From: Bacteroidota bacterium
GTDB taxonomy: Bacteria; Bacteroidota; Bacteroidia; Cytophagales; Cyclobacteriaceae
Assembly: GCA_018267275.1 (NCBI GenBank)
Contig: JAFDYV010000002.1
Span: 124,001 to 188,000, forward strand
Direction: 5' to 3'
Length of the DNA stretch: 64,000 nt
Shown: piece after piece, positions 1-7,896 of the stretch
How positions within the stretch are numbered: the stretch's first letter is position 1
How the letters are laid out: the number at the start of each line of letters is the position of its first letter
Program-made: the position numbers and the translations under genes
Notes under the pieces: generated by a model
Told to the model about the DNA's origin: nothing
The model's input: only the letters and a program-made list of their open reading frames with translations
Database searches by the model: none

Positions 1-1012
1 ACTTGGTAGAACTGATGTTCATTTTATAGGCATCTTCGCCAAACACTTTTTGAATAGCCTTGATCTCACCAATATCACCCAGCGGAGTAGACGTGCCATG
101 GGTATTGATGTAGTCTACTTCACCCGGTTTAATGCCGGCTTCCTCCAATGCATATTCCATCACTTTGATGATGCCGGCACCTTCGGGATGCGGAGCGGTA
201 ATGTGATAGGCATCGGCAGACATGCCGCCACCAATAATCTCACCGTAGATTTTTGCGCCACGTCTTTTAGCGTGTTCGTATTCTTCAATAATCAACGCGC
301 CTGCTCCTTCGCCCAACACAAAACCGTCTCTATCTTTATCGTAAGGTCGTGAGGCTGTCTCGGGTGAATCATTTCTTTCCGATAGTGCTTTCAATGCATT
401 GAAGCCACCCACGCCCGCAATACATACCGCAGCTTCTGATCCACCAGAGACGATGATGTCTGCCTTACCTAATTTGATATACGTATAAGCATCATAAATC
501 GCGTTGGTAGAAGAGGCACAAGCAGAAACGGTTACAAAGTTGGGGCCTCTAAAGCCATACTTAATCGAGATGTGACCCGCGCTTAAGTCTGGAATCATCT
601 TGGGGATGAAGAACGGGTTGATTCTTGGTGTACCATCTCCAGCAAAGAAGGTTCGCATCTCCTCTTGGAAGGTAGATATTCCACCAATGCCCGATCCCCA
701 AATCACGCCTACACGATCGAGGTTGATGCTTTGCAAGTCAAACTTGGCGTCAACAATTGCCTCGTCTGCCGCCACCATCGCATACTGCGAAAATAAGTCG
801 AGTTTGCGGGCTTCTTTTTTGTCCATAAAGTTGCCCGCATCAAAGCCTTTTACTTCGCAGGCAAACTTGGTCTTAAAGAGAGTGGTGTCAAACTTTGTGA
901 TAGGTGCCGCACCGCTCTTTCCCTCTTTCAAACCTTGCCAATAGGCAGGCAGCGTATTTCCGATGGGGGTAAGGGCTCCGGCTCCGGTAATGACAACTCT
1001 TTTCAAACTCAT
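1..1012 (-). CDS. fabF: Beta-ketoacyl-ACP synthase II, 3' end cut by window edge
   Basis: This enzyme condenses malonyl-ACP with acyl-ACP in type II fatty-acid elongation in the cytoplasm. The gene reads leftward from ATG at 1012 and runs off the window after 337 codons, so about 80 C-terminal residues are missing. The N-terminus has the thiolase-fold start MSLKRVVITGAGALTP. The nucleophile lies in SACASSTNAI as Cys165, and the first active-site His is His305 in INTHGTSTPLGD; both sit two residues from their E. coli FabF positions (163 and 303). The second catalytic His would fall just past the edge. It follows acpP 105 bases downstream on the same strand, which is the usual Bacteroidota order (rnc commonly comes next). 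Confidence 0.95.
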   Translation of the reverse strand, partial: MSLKRVVITGAGALTPIGNTLPAYWQGLKEGKSGAAPITKFDTTLFKTKFACEVKGFDAGNFMDKKEARKLDLFSQYAMVAADEAIVDAKFDLQSINLDRVGVIWGSGIGGISTFQEEMRTFFAGDGTPRINPFFIPKMIPDLSAGHISIKYGFRGPNFVTVSACASSTNAIYDAYTYIKLGKADIIVSGGSEAAVCIAGVGGFNALKALSERNDSPETASRPYDKDRDGFVLGEGAGALIIEEYEHAKRRGAKIYGEIIGGGMSADAYHITAPHPEGAGIIKVMEYALEEAGIKPGEVDYINTHGTSTPLGDIGEIKAIQKVFGEDAYKMNISSTK

Positions 1013-1117
1013 GAAACAATACGTTTATAAAACATAGAAAGGGCGCAATATAACTATTGACACCCTCTTTATTTTGACAGAACCCAATCTTGCGAGGCCG
1101 TGGCCTGCAGATTTACA

Positions 1118-1357
1118 TTATTTCTTAGCGTTCTCTTCTAAGTAAGAAATAGCTTGGCCAACAGTGGCAATGTTTTCAGCCTGATCGTCTGGAATAGAGA
1201 TATTGAATTCCTTCTCAAACTCCATGATAAGTTCTACGGTATCCAACGAATCAGCTCCCAAGTCATTGGTAAAGCTTGCCTCGGGGGTCACCTCAGATTC
1301 CTCAACACCTAGTTTGTCGATGATGATTTGTTTTACTTTTTGTGCGATTTCAGACAT
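1118..1357 (-). CDS. acpP: Acyl carrier protein
   Basis: A 79-residue acidic four-helix carrier protein that holds growing acyl chains during fatty-acid and lipid A synthesis. The phosphopantetheine attachment serine lies in the invariant motif [12 protein letters not shown] (about residue 37). Length and the acidic composition are typical of the family. It is the first gene of an acpP-fabF unit on the minus strand and is preceded by a good Bacteroidota-type promoter at 1390-1421. Confidence 0.98.
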   Translation of the reverse strand: MSEIAQKVKQIIIDKLGVEESEVTPEASFTNDLGADSLDTVELIMEFEKEFNISIPDDQAENIATVGQAISYLEENAKK

Positions 1358-1389
1358 GATTGTAAGGTTTAAGATTCAAAAATCAGGTG

Positions 1390-1421
1390 CAAATAAAGAG
1401 ATTTAGTGCAATATTGGCAAA
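1390..1421 (-). promoter_or_regulatory. Promoter of acpP-fabF
   Basis: On the minus strand TTTG (1421-1418) is followed after exactly 20 bases by TTTATTTG (1397-1390), one mismatch from the Bacteroidota -7 element TAnnTTTG. It lies 33 bases before the acpP start, between the divergently transcribed acpP and IPExxxVDY genes. Confidence 0.55.
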
Positions 1422-1451
1422 CTTTTGCTGTGCCTTCGCGCAGCTTGCATG

Positions 1452-1874
1452 ATGAAGAAGACCCGCCTAGAATTTGAATATTCTTACGATTTTCAGCTTT
1501 TAGGTATCATTTCTGCCGCCAAGGGCTACAAGTTGGCGTGGGAAATTAACCGCAAGGTAGAATTGCAGCTTGCAAGGCAACCCGACCTGCAGGTTGCCGA
1601 TAAAAAAAACAACAATCAAGGATACGCGCATTTTATGCATTGGTCAGAGTCGCTGGTGGTTCGTTTATTTAGAAATAAACCAGCCGAGGCCGAAGCCCAA
1701 ACCGGCCGAATGGTGCCAGAATTTCCTCATTATGATTACATTATCATGGTGCAAAGTGACGATGAAACCAAAAGCAATCGTTTGCAGGAACTCTTGCGCA
1801 CTATTCCTTCCGTTGAATTGGTTGCTTTCATACCTTTGGCGGCTTTGAAATCGAAAGACAACTTCATTTTTTAA
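1452..1874 (+). CDS. IPExxxVDY family protein
   Basis: A 140-residue soluble protein of a small Bacteroidota-restricted family of unknown function. It carries the family's namesake motif as VPEFPHYDYIIM in the middle of the protein. The ATG at 1452 gives MKKTRLEFEY, the usual family start; an ATG directly before it (1449) would add one residue, and the longer frame from 1425 has no support. It lies 8 bases before pyk and divergent from acpP, a common arrangement in the phylum. No signal peptide or membrane segment is visible. The function is unknown; proximity to pyk and fatty-acid genes is context only. Confidence 0.85.
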   Translation: MKKTRLEFEYSYDFQLLGIISAAKGYKLAWEINRKVELQLARQPDLQVADKKNNNQGYAHFMHWSESLVVRLFRNKPAEAEAQTGRMVPEFPHYDYIIMVQSDDETKSNRLQELLRTIPSVELVAFIPLAALKSKDNFIF

Positions 1875-1882
1875 ATTTTCTC

Positions 1883-3310
1883 ATGGAACGAGTTTCTTAC
1901 AATCGCACCAAAATCGTGGCCACTGTTGGCCCTGCTTCAAACAACAAAGAGATGCTACATGCCCTCATCAAAGAAGGGGTAGATGTTTTCCGGCTCAACT
2001 TCTCGCATGGCAAGCATGAAGATCACTTGAAGGTAATTGAATACGTGCGCGAACTTAACCGGGAAATGGGCACCAACGTGGCCCTCTTGCAAGACTTGCA
2101 GGGCCCGAAAATTAGGGTCAATGATGTGCAACCGGGCGTTGAAATCAAACCAGGCCAAGAGATCATCATTACCACGCGCGAGTTGGTGGGCAACCACGAA
2201 ATTGTCAGTACATCATATGAAGGTTTGCCACGGGATGTGAAGCGCGGTGATATGATTTTGATTGACGATGGCAAAATCGAATTGAAAGTGATGGAGGTGC
2301 GCGACATTGATGTGGTGTGCAAGGTGATTTATGGTGGCCCGTTGAAGCCGCGCAAGGGAATCAATTTGCCCTTCTCTAAGGTATCTGCTCCGTCACTCAC
2401 CGAAAAGGATTTAGCAGATTTAGAATTTGGCTTAAAGCACAAAGTTGATTGGGTGGCGCTTTCATTTGTAAGAAAAGCAACCGACATTGAAATATTGCGC
2501 GACATCATCAATCGCAACAAGTCTAACACGCGCATTGTAGCGAAAATTGAAAAACCTGAAGCGCTTGAAAACATTGATGCAGTTATTGCCGCGACTGATG
2601 CGGTAATGGTGGCGCGTGGCGACTTGGGTGTGGAAATTTGGATGGAAGAGGTGCCAATGGTGCAAAAAATGCTGGTGGAAAAATGCAATAAGCTGGCAAA
2701 ACCGGTTATTGTAGCCACCCAAATGATGGAGAGCATGATTGAAAACCCGCGCCCAACACGTGCCGAAACCAATGATGTGGCCAATGCTGTGATGGATGGT
2801 GCCGATGCATTAATGCTATCAGCCGAAACTGCTGCCGGCAAATACCCAATTGAGGTAATTCGTAGTATGGTGCGCACGATTTCCTCGGTAGAAAAGCAAG
2901 GCAATATTTTTTACCGTTTCAGAGAAGTGGACCCTAAGTCTGCAACCTACCTCACAGATAATCTCATCCTAACTGCCTGTAAACTGGCCAAAGATGTGAA
3001 TGCCAAAGCCATTGTGGGCATGACGCAGCTCGGATACAGCGCTTACAAGGCCTCTTCGCACCGCCCCAACGCCAATATTTTTGCATTCACCAGCAATGGT
3101 AACATTATTAATACCATGAACTTGGTGTGGGCCACGCGCGCTTATCATTACGACAAGGCCTCATCTACAGATGAAACCATCGCAGATGTGGAGGCAATTT
3201 TGAAGCGTGATGGGCACGTGAAGAAAGGCGACATCTTTATTGTTTTGGCAAGCATGCCGATTCAAGAGCGCGGAAGATCGAACATGATTAAAGTGCACGA
3301 AGTGCAGTAG
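1883..3310 (+). CDS. pyk: Pyruvate kinase
   Basis: Catalyses the last step of glycolysis, phosphoenolpyruvate plus ADP to pyruvate plus ATP, as a cytoplasmic homotetramer. The 475-residue length is normal. Visible motifs are the N-terminal KIVATVGPAS, the catalytic-lysine region IVAKIEKPEALENID, the metal-binding MVARGDLGVE, and ATQMMESMIENPRPTRAE with the following GADALMLSAETAAGKYP. The C-terminal domain ends in VLASMPIQERGRSNMIKV. The gene starts 8 bases after the IPExxxVDY gene, so the two are probably cotranscribed. Confidence 0.97.
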   Translation: MERVSYNRTKIVATVGPASNNKEMLHALIKEGVDVFRLNFSHGKHEDHLKVIEYVRELNREMGTNVALLQDLQGPKIRVNDVQPGVEIKPGQEIIITTRELVGNHEIVSTSYEGLPRDVKRGDMILIDDGKIELKVMEVRDIDVVCKVIYGGPLKPRKGINLPFSKVSAPSLTEKDLADLEFGLKHKVDWVALSFVRKATDIEILRDIINRNKSNTRIVAKIEKPEALENIDAVIAATDAVMVARGDLGVEIWMEEVPMVQKMLVEKCNKLAKPVIVATQMMESMIENPRPTRAETNDVANAVMDGADALMLSAETAAGKYPIEVIRSMVRTISSVEKQGNIFYRFREVDPKSATYLTDNLILTACKLAKDVNAKAIVGMTQLGYSAYKASSHRPNANIFAFTSNGNIINTMNLVWATRAYHYDKASSTDETIADVEAILKRDGHVKKGDIFIVLASMPIQERGRSNMIKVHEVQ

Positions 3311-3318
3311 TTTTTTTA

Positions 3319-3717
3319 GTGAAAGAAGTCAACGTTTCACAGTATCTGGAATGGCTAGGTGACGGCAAGGATTTTGTTAAAATCAGGCTTGATTTAAGCA
3401 GGCAGGGGTATAGTGAAGAGGAGATTGGTTCAATTATTAAAATTGTCGATGACCTTCATCTCCAAAGTCAGCTAGCAGAGGTGAAGCAAAGTAAAATGAG
3501 GTCCTTTAGAATCGCAGGCATCATTTTAGTTTGTGTTTCGTTGTTTATGCTTCTTTATCAAGTGATTGTTTTGAGAGCAATCAGTCTTATCATTTTGTAT
3601 TTCAATTTGGCAATGTTTAGTGGTGGAGGAGCCTTGATTGCATATGCGAGGAACAACAAAACCTTCAGCGTTATTAAACATAATCGGTTGCGCTCAAGGC
3701 TTAGTCGTAGATTCTAA
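3319..3717 (+). CDS. Small two-TM membrane protein, unknown
   Basis: A 132-residue protein I do not recognise. It starts with GTG at 3319, 8 bases after the pyk stop. Residues 1-55 are soluble and probably helical, with a short helical-hairpin look (LSRQGYSEEEIGSIIKIVDD). Two hydrophobic segments follow at about 65-85 and 88-108, then a basic tail rich in Arg and Lys. It overlaps the convergent RqcH-like gene by 4 bases at the stop codons. The position behind pyk may reflect simple cotranscription and says nothing firm about function. Confidence 0.6.
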   Translation: MKEVNVSQYLEWLGDGKDFVKIRLDLSRQGYSEEEIGSIIKIVDDLHLQSQLAEVKQSKMRSFRIAGIILVCVSLFMLLYQVIVLRAISLIILYFNLAMFSGGGALIAYARNNKTFSVIKHNRLRSRLSRRF

Positions 3718-5249
3718 ACCATTTGAGGTTTTACCAAAACGACATCTTCTTTTTCTACTACTACGGCACCAACTGGGTCGTCTTTTCTCTTTCTTACAAA
3801 TTTTTTTGCTGTAACTGCCACCGGGCAAAGTGTTTCATTCTTGCGCTTTGAGTAATAAGCAGCCAACTCCGCAGCACGTACAATTACATCTTTCGGGAAA
3901 GGCTTATTTGCCTGATGCTTGACAAGCACGTGCGAACCCGCGACATCCTTTGCGTGTAGCCATAAGTCTTCTTTGAAAGAATGTCTCAATGTGAGTTCAT
4001 CATTCGCCTCGGCACTTTTGCCGATCCAAATTTTAAAACCTTTAAATTCAACTTCACGATAGGGGAGTGGCGTTACCTTCTTGGGTTTCGCCTTTTCATT
4101 TTCTTTTCTTAGTTGCCTGATGTCAGTGGTCTGTTCTATTTCTTCAATCCGTTTTTGTAGCGCTGCGATTTCTTTTTGTTTTGCAATAATTGACTCTCGC
4201 AACTTTGCAATTTCAATTTGTTGATTCTTTGATTTTCGGTAGAATACTTCGGCATTACGCTGGGCATTCAACTCTTTTTTCAACTTAATTTTAGTCTGTT
4301 CTTGATTATAAAAATTAGTGAGCGTTACAGACTCCATTCCCGGTTTCACCAAGTGCATGTTGGCCATGATTAAGTCGCCCCACAATTGATAGTGCTGATC
4401 ATTCAACAGTTCGCTTAGTTTGCGCTCATTGCGTTCGGCAAATGATTTTTTGTTTTTGATTTGTTCTTGCAAATATTTCAGCAAGCTTTTCTTCTCTACT
4501 TCCAAAGCGCTCTCGGTTGTCGCCAATTGAAAAAATGAATTTACCGCTTCAATTGGATCGGAGAATTGGTCAATTATATTTGAAATCGGTAGCAAACTAA
4601 AAGTTGCTTTGTGATGAGTATATCCAATGAAAAATTTTGGCGCGCGTAGTTGCGCTAACGTACTTTCAAACATGTCCCATTTTACGTCTACAGACTTGCT
4701 CTCAAAATCCAACTTCCCGAGGTATTCCCAAAATTCCCGGCCGATCGTAAAGTATTTGGTCTTTAAGTTTTCTTGCGATTGAAAAAAGCTCTCTTTGCTC
4801 CAGTCAACGGTTCGGTTTAATTGCTTTATGTCGATATCCCAATCAGCGTCAAATTGATTCTTAAAGATTGACACCACTTTTTGCTCTCGCATCAAGATAA
4901 CGTTGGATTGAGAGCCGTGCATTTTAAACAACAATGCCCAATCTGATTCTAGGTTAATGGAGAAGCTTCTTTCATTATCAAATTGAGTAACAGAAACGAC
5001 CTGCTTCATCAAAACATCCAGAAACAAATCGATGCTGTTTTTTTTTGCCCGATGATAAACATTTGGAAAACTGAGGCAGCAGAGTGCGGGCTGCAAACTT
5101 GCTCTTATAAAAAATGATTGCCTCGCGTTGTTGAACTCCATCACAAGTTCGTCTTTGTTTTGGCTGAAGCAAGATACCAAAACAAAGCCCTGCAGCCGTT
5201 GGTGTAGTACTGCGCTCAATTGAGCCAGAAAGAAATAGCTATTGTGCAC
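3714..5249 (-). CDS. rqcH: NFACT (RqcH/NEMF-like) ribosome quality control protein
   Basis: A 511-residue homologue of the RqcH/NEMF family, which binds stalled 60S/50S-peptidyl-tRNA and directs C-terminal alanine tailing. The order is an NFACT-N domain (1-200), a long charged coiled coil (about 260-390) and a C-terminal NFACT-R domain around KIWIGKSAEANDELT and DLWLHAKDVAGSHVLVKH. The protein is somewhat shorter than Bacillus RqcH. The Asp-Arg pair important for RqcH function is replaced at the matching place by Glu93-Arg94 (in FDNERSF). The start is GTG at 5249, sharing one base with the upstream hydrolase stop, so the two are translationally coupled. The symbol is given by family; activity is not shown. 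Confidence 0.8.
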   Translation of the reverse strand: MHNSYFFLAQLSAVLHQRLQGFVLVSCFSQNKDELVMEFNNARQSFFIRASLQPALCCLSFPNVYHRAKKNSIDLFLDVLMKQVVSVTQFDNERSFSINLESDWALLFKMHGSQSNVILMREQKVVSIFKNQFDADWDIDIKQLNRTVDWSKESFFQSQENLKTKYFTIGREFWEYLGKLDFESKSVDVKWDMFESTLAQLRAPKFFIGYTHHKATFSLLPISNIIDQFSDPIEAVNSFFQLATTESALEVEKKSLLKYLQEQIKNKKSFAERNERKLSELLNDQHYQLWGDLIMANMHLVKPGMESVTLTNFYNQEQTKIKLKKELNAQRNAEVFYRKSKNQQIEIAKLRESIIAKQKEIAALQKRIEEIEQTTDIRQLRKENEKAKPKKVTPLPYREVEFKGFKIWIGKSAEANDELTLRHSFKEDLWLHAKDVAGSHVLVKHQANKPFPKDVIVRAAELAAYYSKRKNETLCPVAVTAKKFVRKRKDDPVGAVVVEKEDVVLVKPQMV

Positions 5250-6010
5250 TAGAGTTGAAAAGTCAATCCATCGTAGGCCAAAGCTATGGATTTCGGCAGT
5301 TCTTTTTCAATGGATCGTTGGGTGCCCATTTTATGACTGATGTGCGTGAAGTAGGTTTGAGACGCGCCAATTTTTTTGGCAACTTCAATGGCCTCGCCTA
5401 ATGTGAAGTGCGAAGGGTGGCTTTCTTTTTGAAGGGCATTGAGTACCAACACTTCGGTGCCAATCAGTTTTTCATAGGTTGCGTCAGGTATTAAGTTGGC
5501 ATCGGTTATGTAACTGAAGTTGCCGATGCGAAAGCCAAGTACCGGCATCCGCAAATGCATCACCGGCAATGGAGTAATAGCGAATCCCGCGGCAGCAAAA
5601 GGGCTATCGTCAATGGTGTGAAGCTGGATTTGTGGTGTGCCTGGATACTTCGTGTCTTCAAAGGCATAGTAGAATTCAGTCTGAACTTGTTGCAAAGTGG
5701 CTGCCATGCCATACACAGGCATATCTTTCTGTTGCAAATAATTGAAAGCCCGTACATCGTCAAGCCCCGCAATATGATCTTTGTGGCTGTGGGTTAGTAT
5801 GATGGCATCTAAGTTTTTGACTCGTTCGCGCAACATTTGCTGGCGAAAATCCGGGCCGGTGTCTATTACTATGGTTCTGTTATTATCTTGTACCAGCACA
5901 GAAACGCGCAATCGCTTATCGCGATAGTCCAACGACTGGCAAACGGCACATTCGCACCCGATAACAGGTACTCCTTGCGATGTTCCCGTCCCTAATAGAG
6001 TGACTTTCAA
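5249..6010 (-). CDS. MBL-fold metallohydrolase, PhnP-like
   Basis: A 253-residue metallo-beta-lactamase fold hydrolase. The metal motif HxHxDH is THSHKDHIAGLDD (His74, His76, Asp78, His79). The N-terminal CxCxxC (Cys19, Cys21, Cys24) matches the structural zinc site of PhnP-type cyclic phosphodiesterases, and a further histidine motif occurs at the C-terminus (THISHKMG). Family members hydrolyse phosphoribosyl 1,2-cyclic phosphate or other cyclic phosphates, but no phn genes are near, so the substrate is open. The only in-frame start is TTG at 6010. It shares one base with the NFACT gene downstream and follows the small unknown gene by 8 bases, forming a three-gene operon. Confidence 0.85.
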   Translation of the reverse strand: MKVTLLGTGTSQGVPVIGCECAVCQSLDYRDKRLRVSVLVQDNNRTIVIDTGPDFRQQMLRERVKNLDAIILTHSHKDHIAGLDDVRAFNYLQQKDMPVYGMAATLQQVQTEFYYAFEDTKYPGTPQIQLHTIDDSPFAAAGFAITPLPVMHLRMPVLGFRIGNFSYITDANLIPDATYEKLIGTEVLVLNALQKESHPSHFTLGEAIEVAKKIGASQTYFTHISHKMGTQRSIEKELPKSIALAYDGLTFQL

Positions 6011-6018
6011 AATAAAAC

Positions 6019-6291
6019 TCAGGCTTTTACCTCCGTGGCGGTAAGTTCTTGGTACAGTTTCAGGCTTTTCTCGGTGAAGTTTGTGGTATCCAACTCCACG
6101 TTTTTTAAAATGTCCAAAATCGCGTTGATCTTTCCCTCCATTGTAAAAAACTTATTCACAATGATGATCTTCTGGTCCTTCAATACGCAGTATCCAGACT
6201 TAAAATTGCCTTTTTCATAGCGCAAGATGTAGTCAGATTCTGCAACCAAGTCCTCCAACTTGGTCAAAAACTGATTCGTGTACTTGATCAT
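6019..6291 (-). CDS. Small conserved-looking protein, unknown
   Basis: A 90-residue protein starting with ATG at 6291 (MIKYTNQFLTKLEDLVAESD). The frame stays open upstream to 6375, but that extension is a low-complexity Thr run with no sign of selection. The sequence alternates amphipathic helix and beta strands (SGYCVLKDQKIIIVNKFF), soluble, without a signal peptide. It is the first gene of the operon with the PhnP-like hydrolase and NFACT protein, 8 bases before the hydrolase. I do not recognise the family. Confidence 0.65.
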   Translation of the reverse strand: MIKYTNQFLTKLEDLVAESDYILRYEKGNFKSGYCVLKDQKIIIVNKFFTMEGKINAILDILKNVELDTTNFTEKSLKLYQELTATEVKA

Positions 6292-6436
6292 GGTAGTGGT
6301 TGTAGTTCTTGGCCGAAAGTTACGTAAAGGTTTTGGTTTTGTCATGGGCAGGCAAGGCACATCGCTGCCAAACAATACAACGGAGAATTTTCCGTTTTTT
6401 AGCCACTGTTGGTCTTTAAATCATTTGAGTATTCCC

Positions 6437-6444
6437 TATTTTTG
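6437..6444 (+). promoter_or_regulatory. -7 element of the gldA operon
   Basis: TATTTTTG is a perfect TAnnTTTG match 13 bases before the gldA ATG at 6458, so the transcript would have a very short leader. The nearest TTG (6409-6411) is 25 bases upstream, longer than usual, so only the -7 part is convincing. Confidence 0.45.
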
Positions 6445-6457
6445 CACGCTTCTTAAA

Positions 6458-7177
6458 ATGTCGTTGCAAGTTCAACAGCTCACAAAAATCTATGGCGGCC
6501 AAAAGGCGGTAGACAATATTTCTTTCTCCATTCAGAAAGGTGAGATTGTTGGTTTTTTGGGCCCCAACGGTGCGGGCAAGTCAACTACTATGAAGATTGC
6601 AACCACCTATTTGCCGCCTACATCAGGCAGCGTGTGGGTTGAGGGTATCAATGTGGAGGAGCGACCGATTGAGGTGAAAAAGGTTATTGGCTATCTGCCC
6701 GAACACAATCCGCTTTATCTCGATATGTTCGTGCACGAGTACCTCCAATTTGTTGGGTCAGTGTATGGCCTAAAGGGTTCAAACTTAAAAACGCGTGTAC
6801 AAGAGTTGGTAGAAATGTGCGGGCTTACGCGCGAGCAGAACAAACGCATTGAAGCGCTGTCAAAAGGTTATCGTCAGCGTGTGGGGTTGGCGCAAGCGCT
6901 CATCCATAGTCCCCAAGTTTTGATTTTAGACGAGCCTACATCCGGCCTTGACCCGAATCAAATACTGGAGATAAGAAAGCTGATTAAGGATATCAGTCGA
7001 GAAAAGACCGTGATCTTCTCAACGCATATTATGCAAGAAGTAGAGGCGCTTTGCGACCGCGTGATTATTATCAATAAAGGAAAAATTGTTGCGGATGATT
7101 TGCTAGAAAACCTGTTGCGTGAGAATGCCAGCCTCGAAGAGGTGTTCCGATCATTCACTAACACTGTAGCGGCATGA
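6458..7177 (+). CDS. gldA: Gliding-motility type ABC transporter ATP-binding protein
   Basis: A 239-residue ABC ATPase that would power the GldF/GldG membrane components. The Walker A motif GPNGAGKST is at residues 35-43, the signature region is LSKGYRQRVGLAQALI, Walker B is VLILDEPTSGLDP, and the switch histidine is in IFSTHIMQEV. The start at ATG 6458 (MSLQVQQLTKIYGG) is chosen over a long upstream extension that overlaps the divergent gene. It overlaps gldF by 4 bases. GldA, GldF and GldG are required for gliding in Flavobacterium johnsoniae, although homologues also occur in non-gliding Bacteroidota. Confidence 0.9.
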   Translation: MSLQVQQLTKIYGGQKAVDNISFSIQKGEIVGFLGPNGAGKSTTMKIATTYLPPTSGSVWVEGINVEERPIEVKKVIGYLPEHNPLYLDMFVHEYLQFVGSVYGLKGSNLKTRVQELVEMCGLTREQNKRIEALSKGYRQRVGLAQALIHSPQVLILDEPTSGLDPNQILEIRKLIKDISREKTVIFSTHIMQEVEALCDRVIIINKGKIVADDLLENLLRENASLEEVFRSFTNTVAA

Positions 7178-7896
7178 TTCAAGTTTTTGTCCGCGAGTTT
7201 TCGGGTTATTTAAGTTCGCTTATTGCGTACATGGTCATTGGCGTTTTTCTCACTGCCATCGGTTTGCTCACGTGGGTGTTTCCAGAAACTTCTGTTTTGG
7301 ACTATGGGTATGCCGATATGGATACGTTGTTTTCAATGGCACCCTATGTGTTTATTTTTCTCATACCTGCCATTGCCATGAAGACTTTTGCGGAAGAAAA
7401 GAAGATGGGCACTTTAGAGCTATTGCTCACCAAACCTTTGACTGAAACCCAAGTAGTGTTGGGTAAGTTTTTTGCAGCGTGGGCATTGGTATTGCTGGCG
7501 TTGCTACCTACTATCGTTTACTATTTTTCTGTTGCTGCGTTGGGGAACCCCGTTGGTAATATTGATACGGCAGCCGTGGTGGGCTCTTATATTGGTTTGA
7601 TTTTATTGGCTGCAGTCTTTTCGGCAATAGGCTTATTGGCTTCATCGCTGACGTATAATCAGATTGTAGCGTTTATTTTAGCAGCCTTTTTTTCGTTCCT
7701 TTTTTATCTTGGTTTTGATTCCCTTTCTGCTTTCGCGGGAACGCAGGCATTATTGGTAAAGCAAATCGGAGTGCTTTATCACTATGAATCATTGAGCAGG
7801 GGATTAATTGATAGCCGCGATGTAGTGTACGCCATTAGCGTAACGATTTTTTTTCTGTTGTGTACTACGGTGGTGTTGAAAAGCAGATTATGGTAG
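7174..7896 (+). CDS. gldF: Gliding-motility type ABC transporter permease
   Basis: A 240-residue ABC-2 type permease with six hydrophobic segments (about 18-38, 58-78, 100-125, 135-160, 165-185, 215-235). The cytoplasmic motif MKTFAEEKKMGTLELLLTKP after the second segment is characteristic of this permease group. The ATG at 7174 overlaps the gldA stop by 4 bases and its stop overlaps the gldG start by 7 bases, so the three proteins are probably made in fixed ratio and form one inner-membrane complex. Confidence 0.9.
   Translation: MIQVFVREFSGYLSSLIAYMVIGVFLTAIGLLTWVFPETSVLDYGYADMDTLFSMAPYVFIFLIPAIAMKTFAEEKKMGTLELLLTKPLTETQVVLGKFFAAWALVLLALLPTIVYYFSVAALGNPVGNIDTAAVVGSYIGLILLAAVFSAIGLLASSLTYNQIVAFILAAFFSFLFYLGFDSLSAFAGTQALLVKQIGVLYHYESLSRGLIDSRDVVYAISVTIFFLLCTTVVLKSRLW

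Noticed and set aside
2329..2904. Minus-strand open frame of 191 codons within pyk
   Set aside because: Shadow of pyruvate kinase, which is fully explained on the plus strand.
6278..6457. N-terminal extension of the GldA frame
   Set aside because: It overlaps the divergent unknown gene, includes the TATTTTTG promoter element and has no similarity to ABC proteins.
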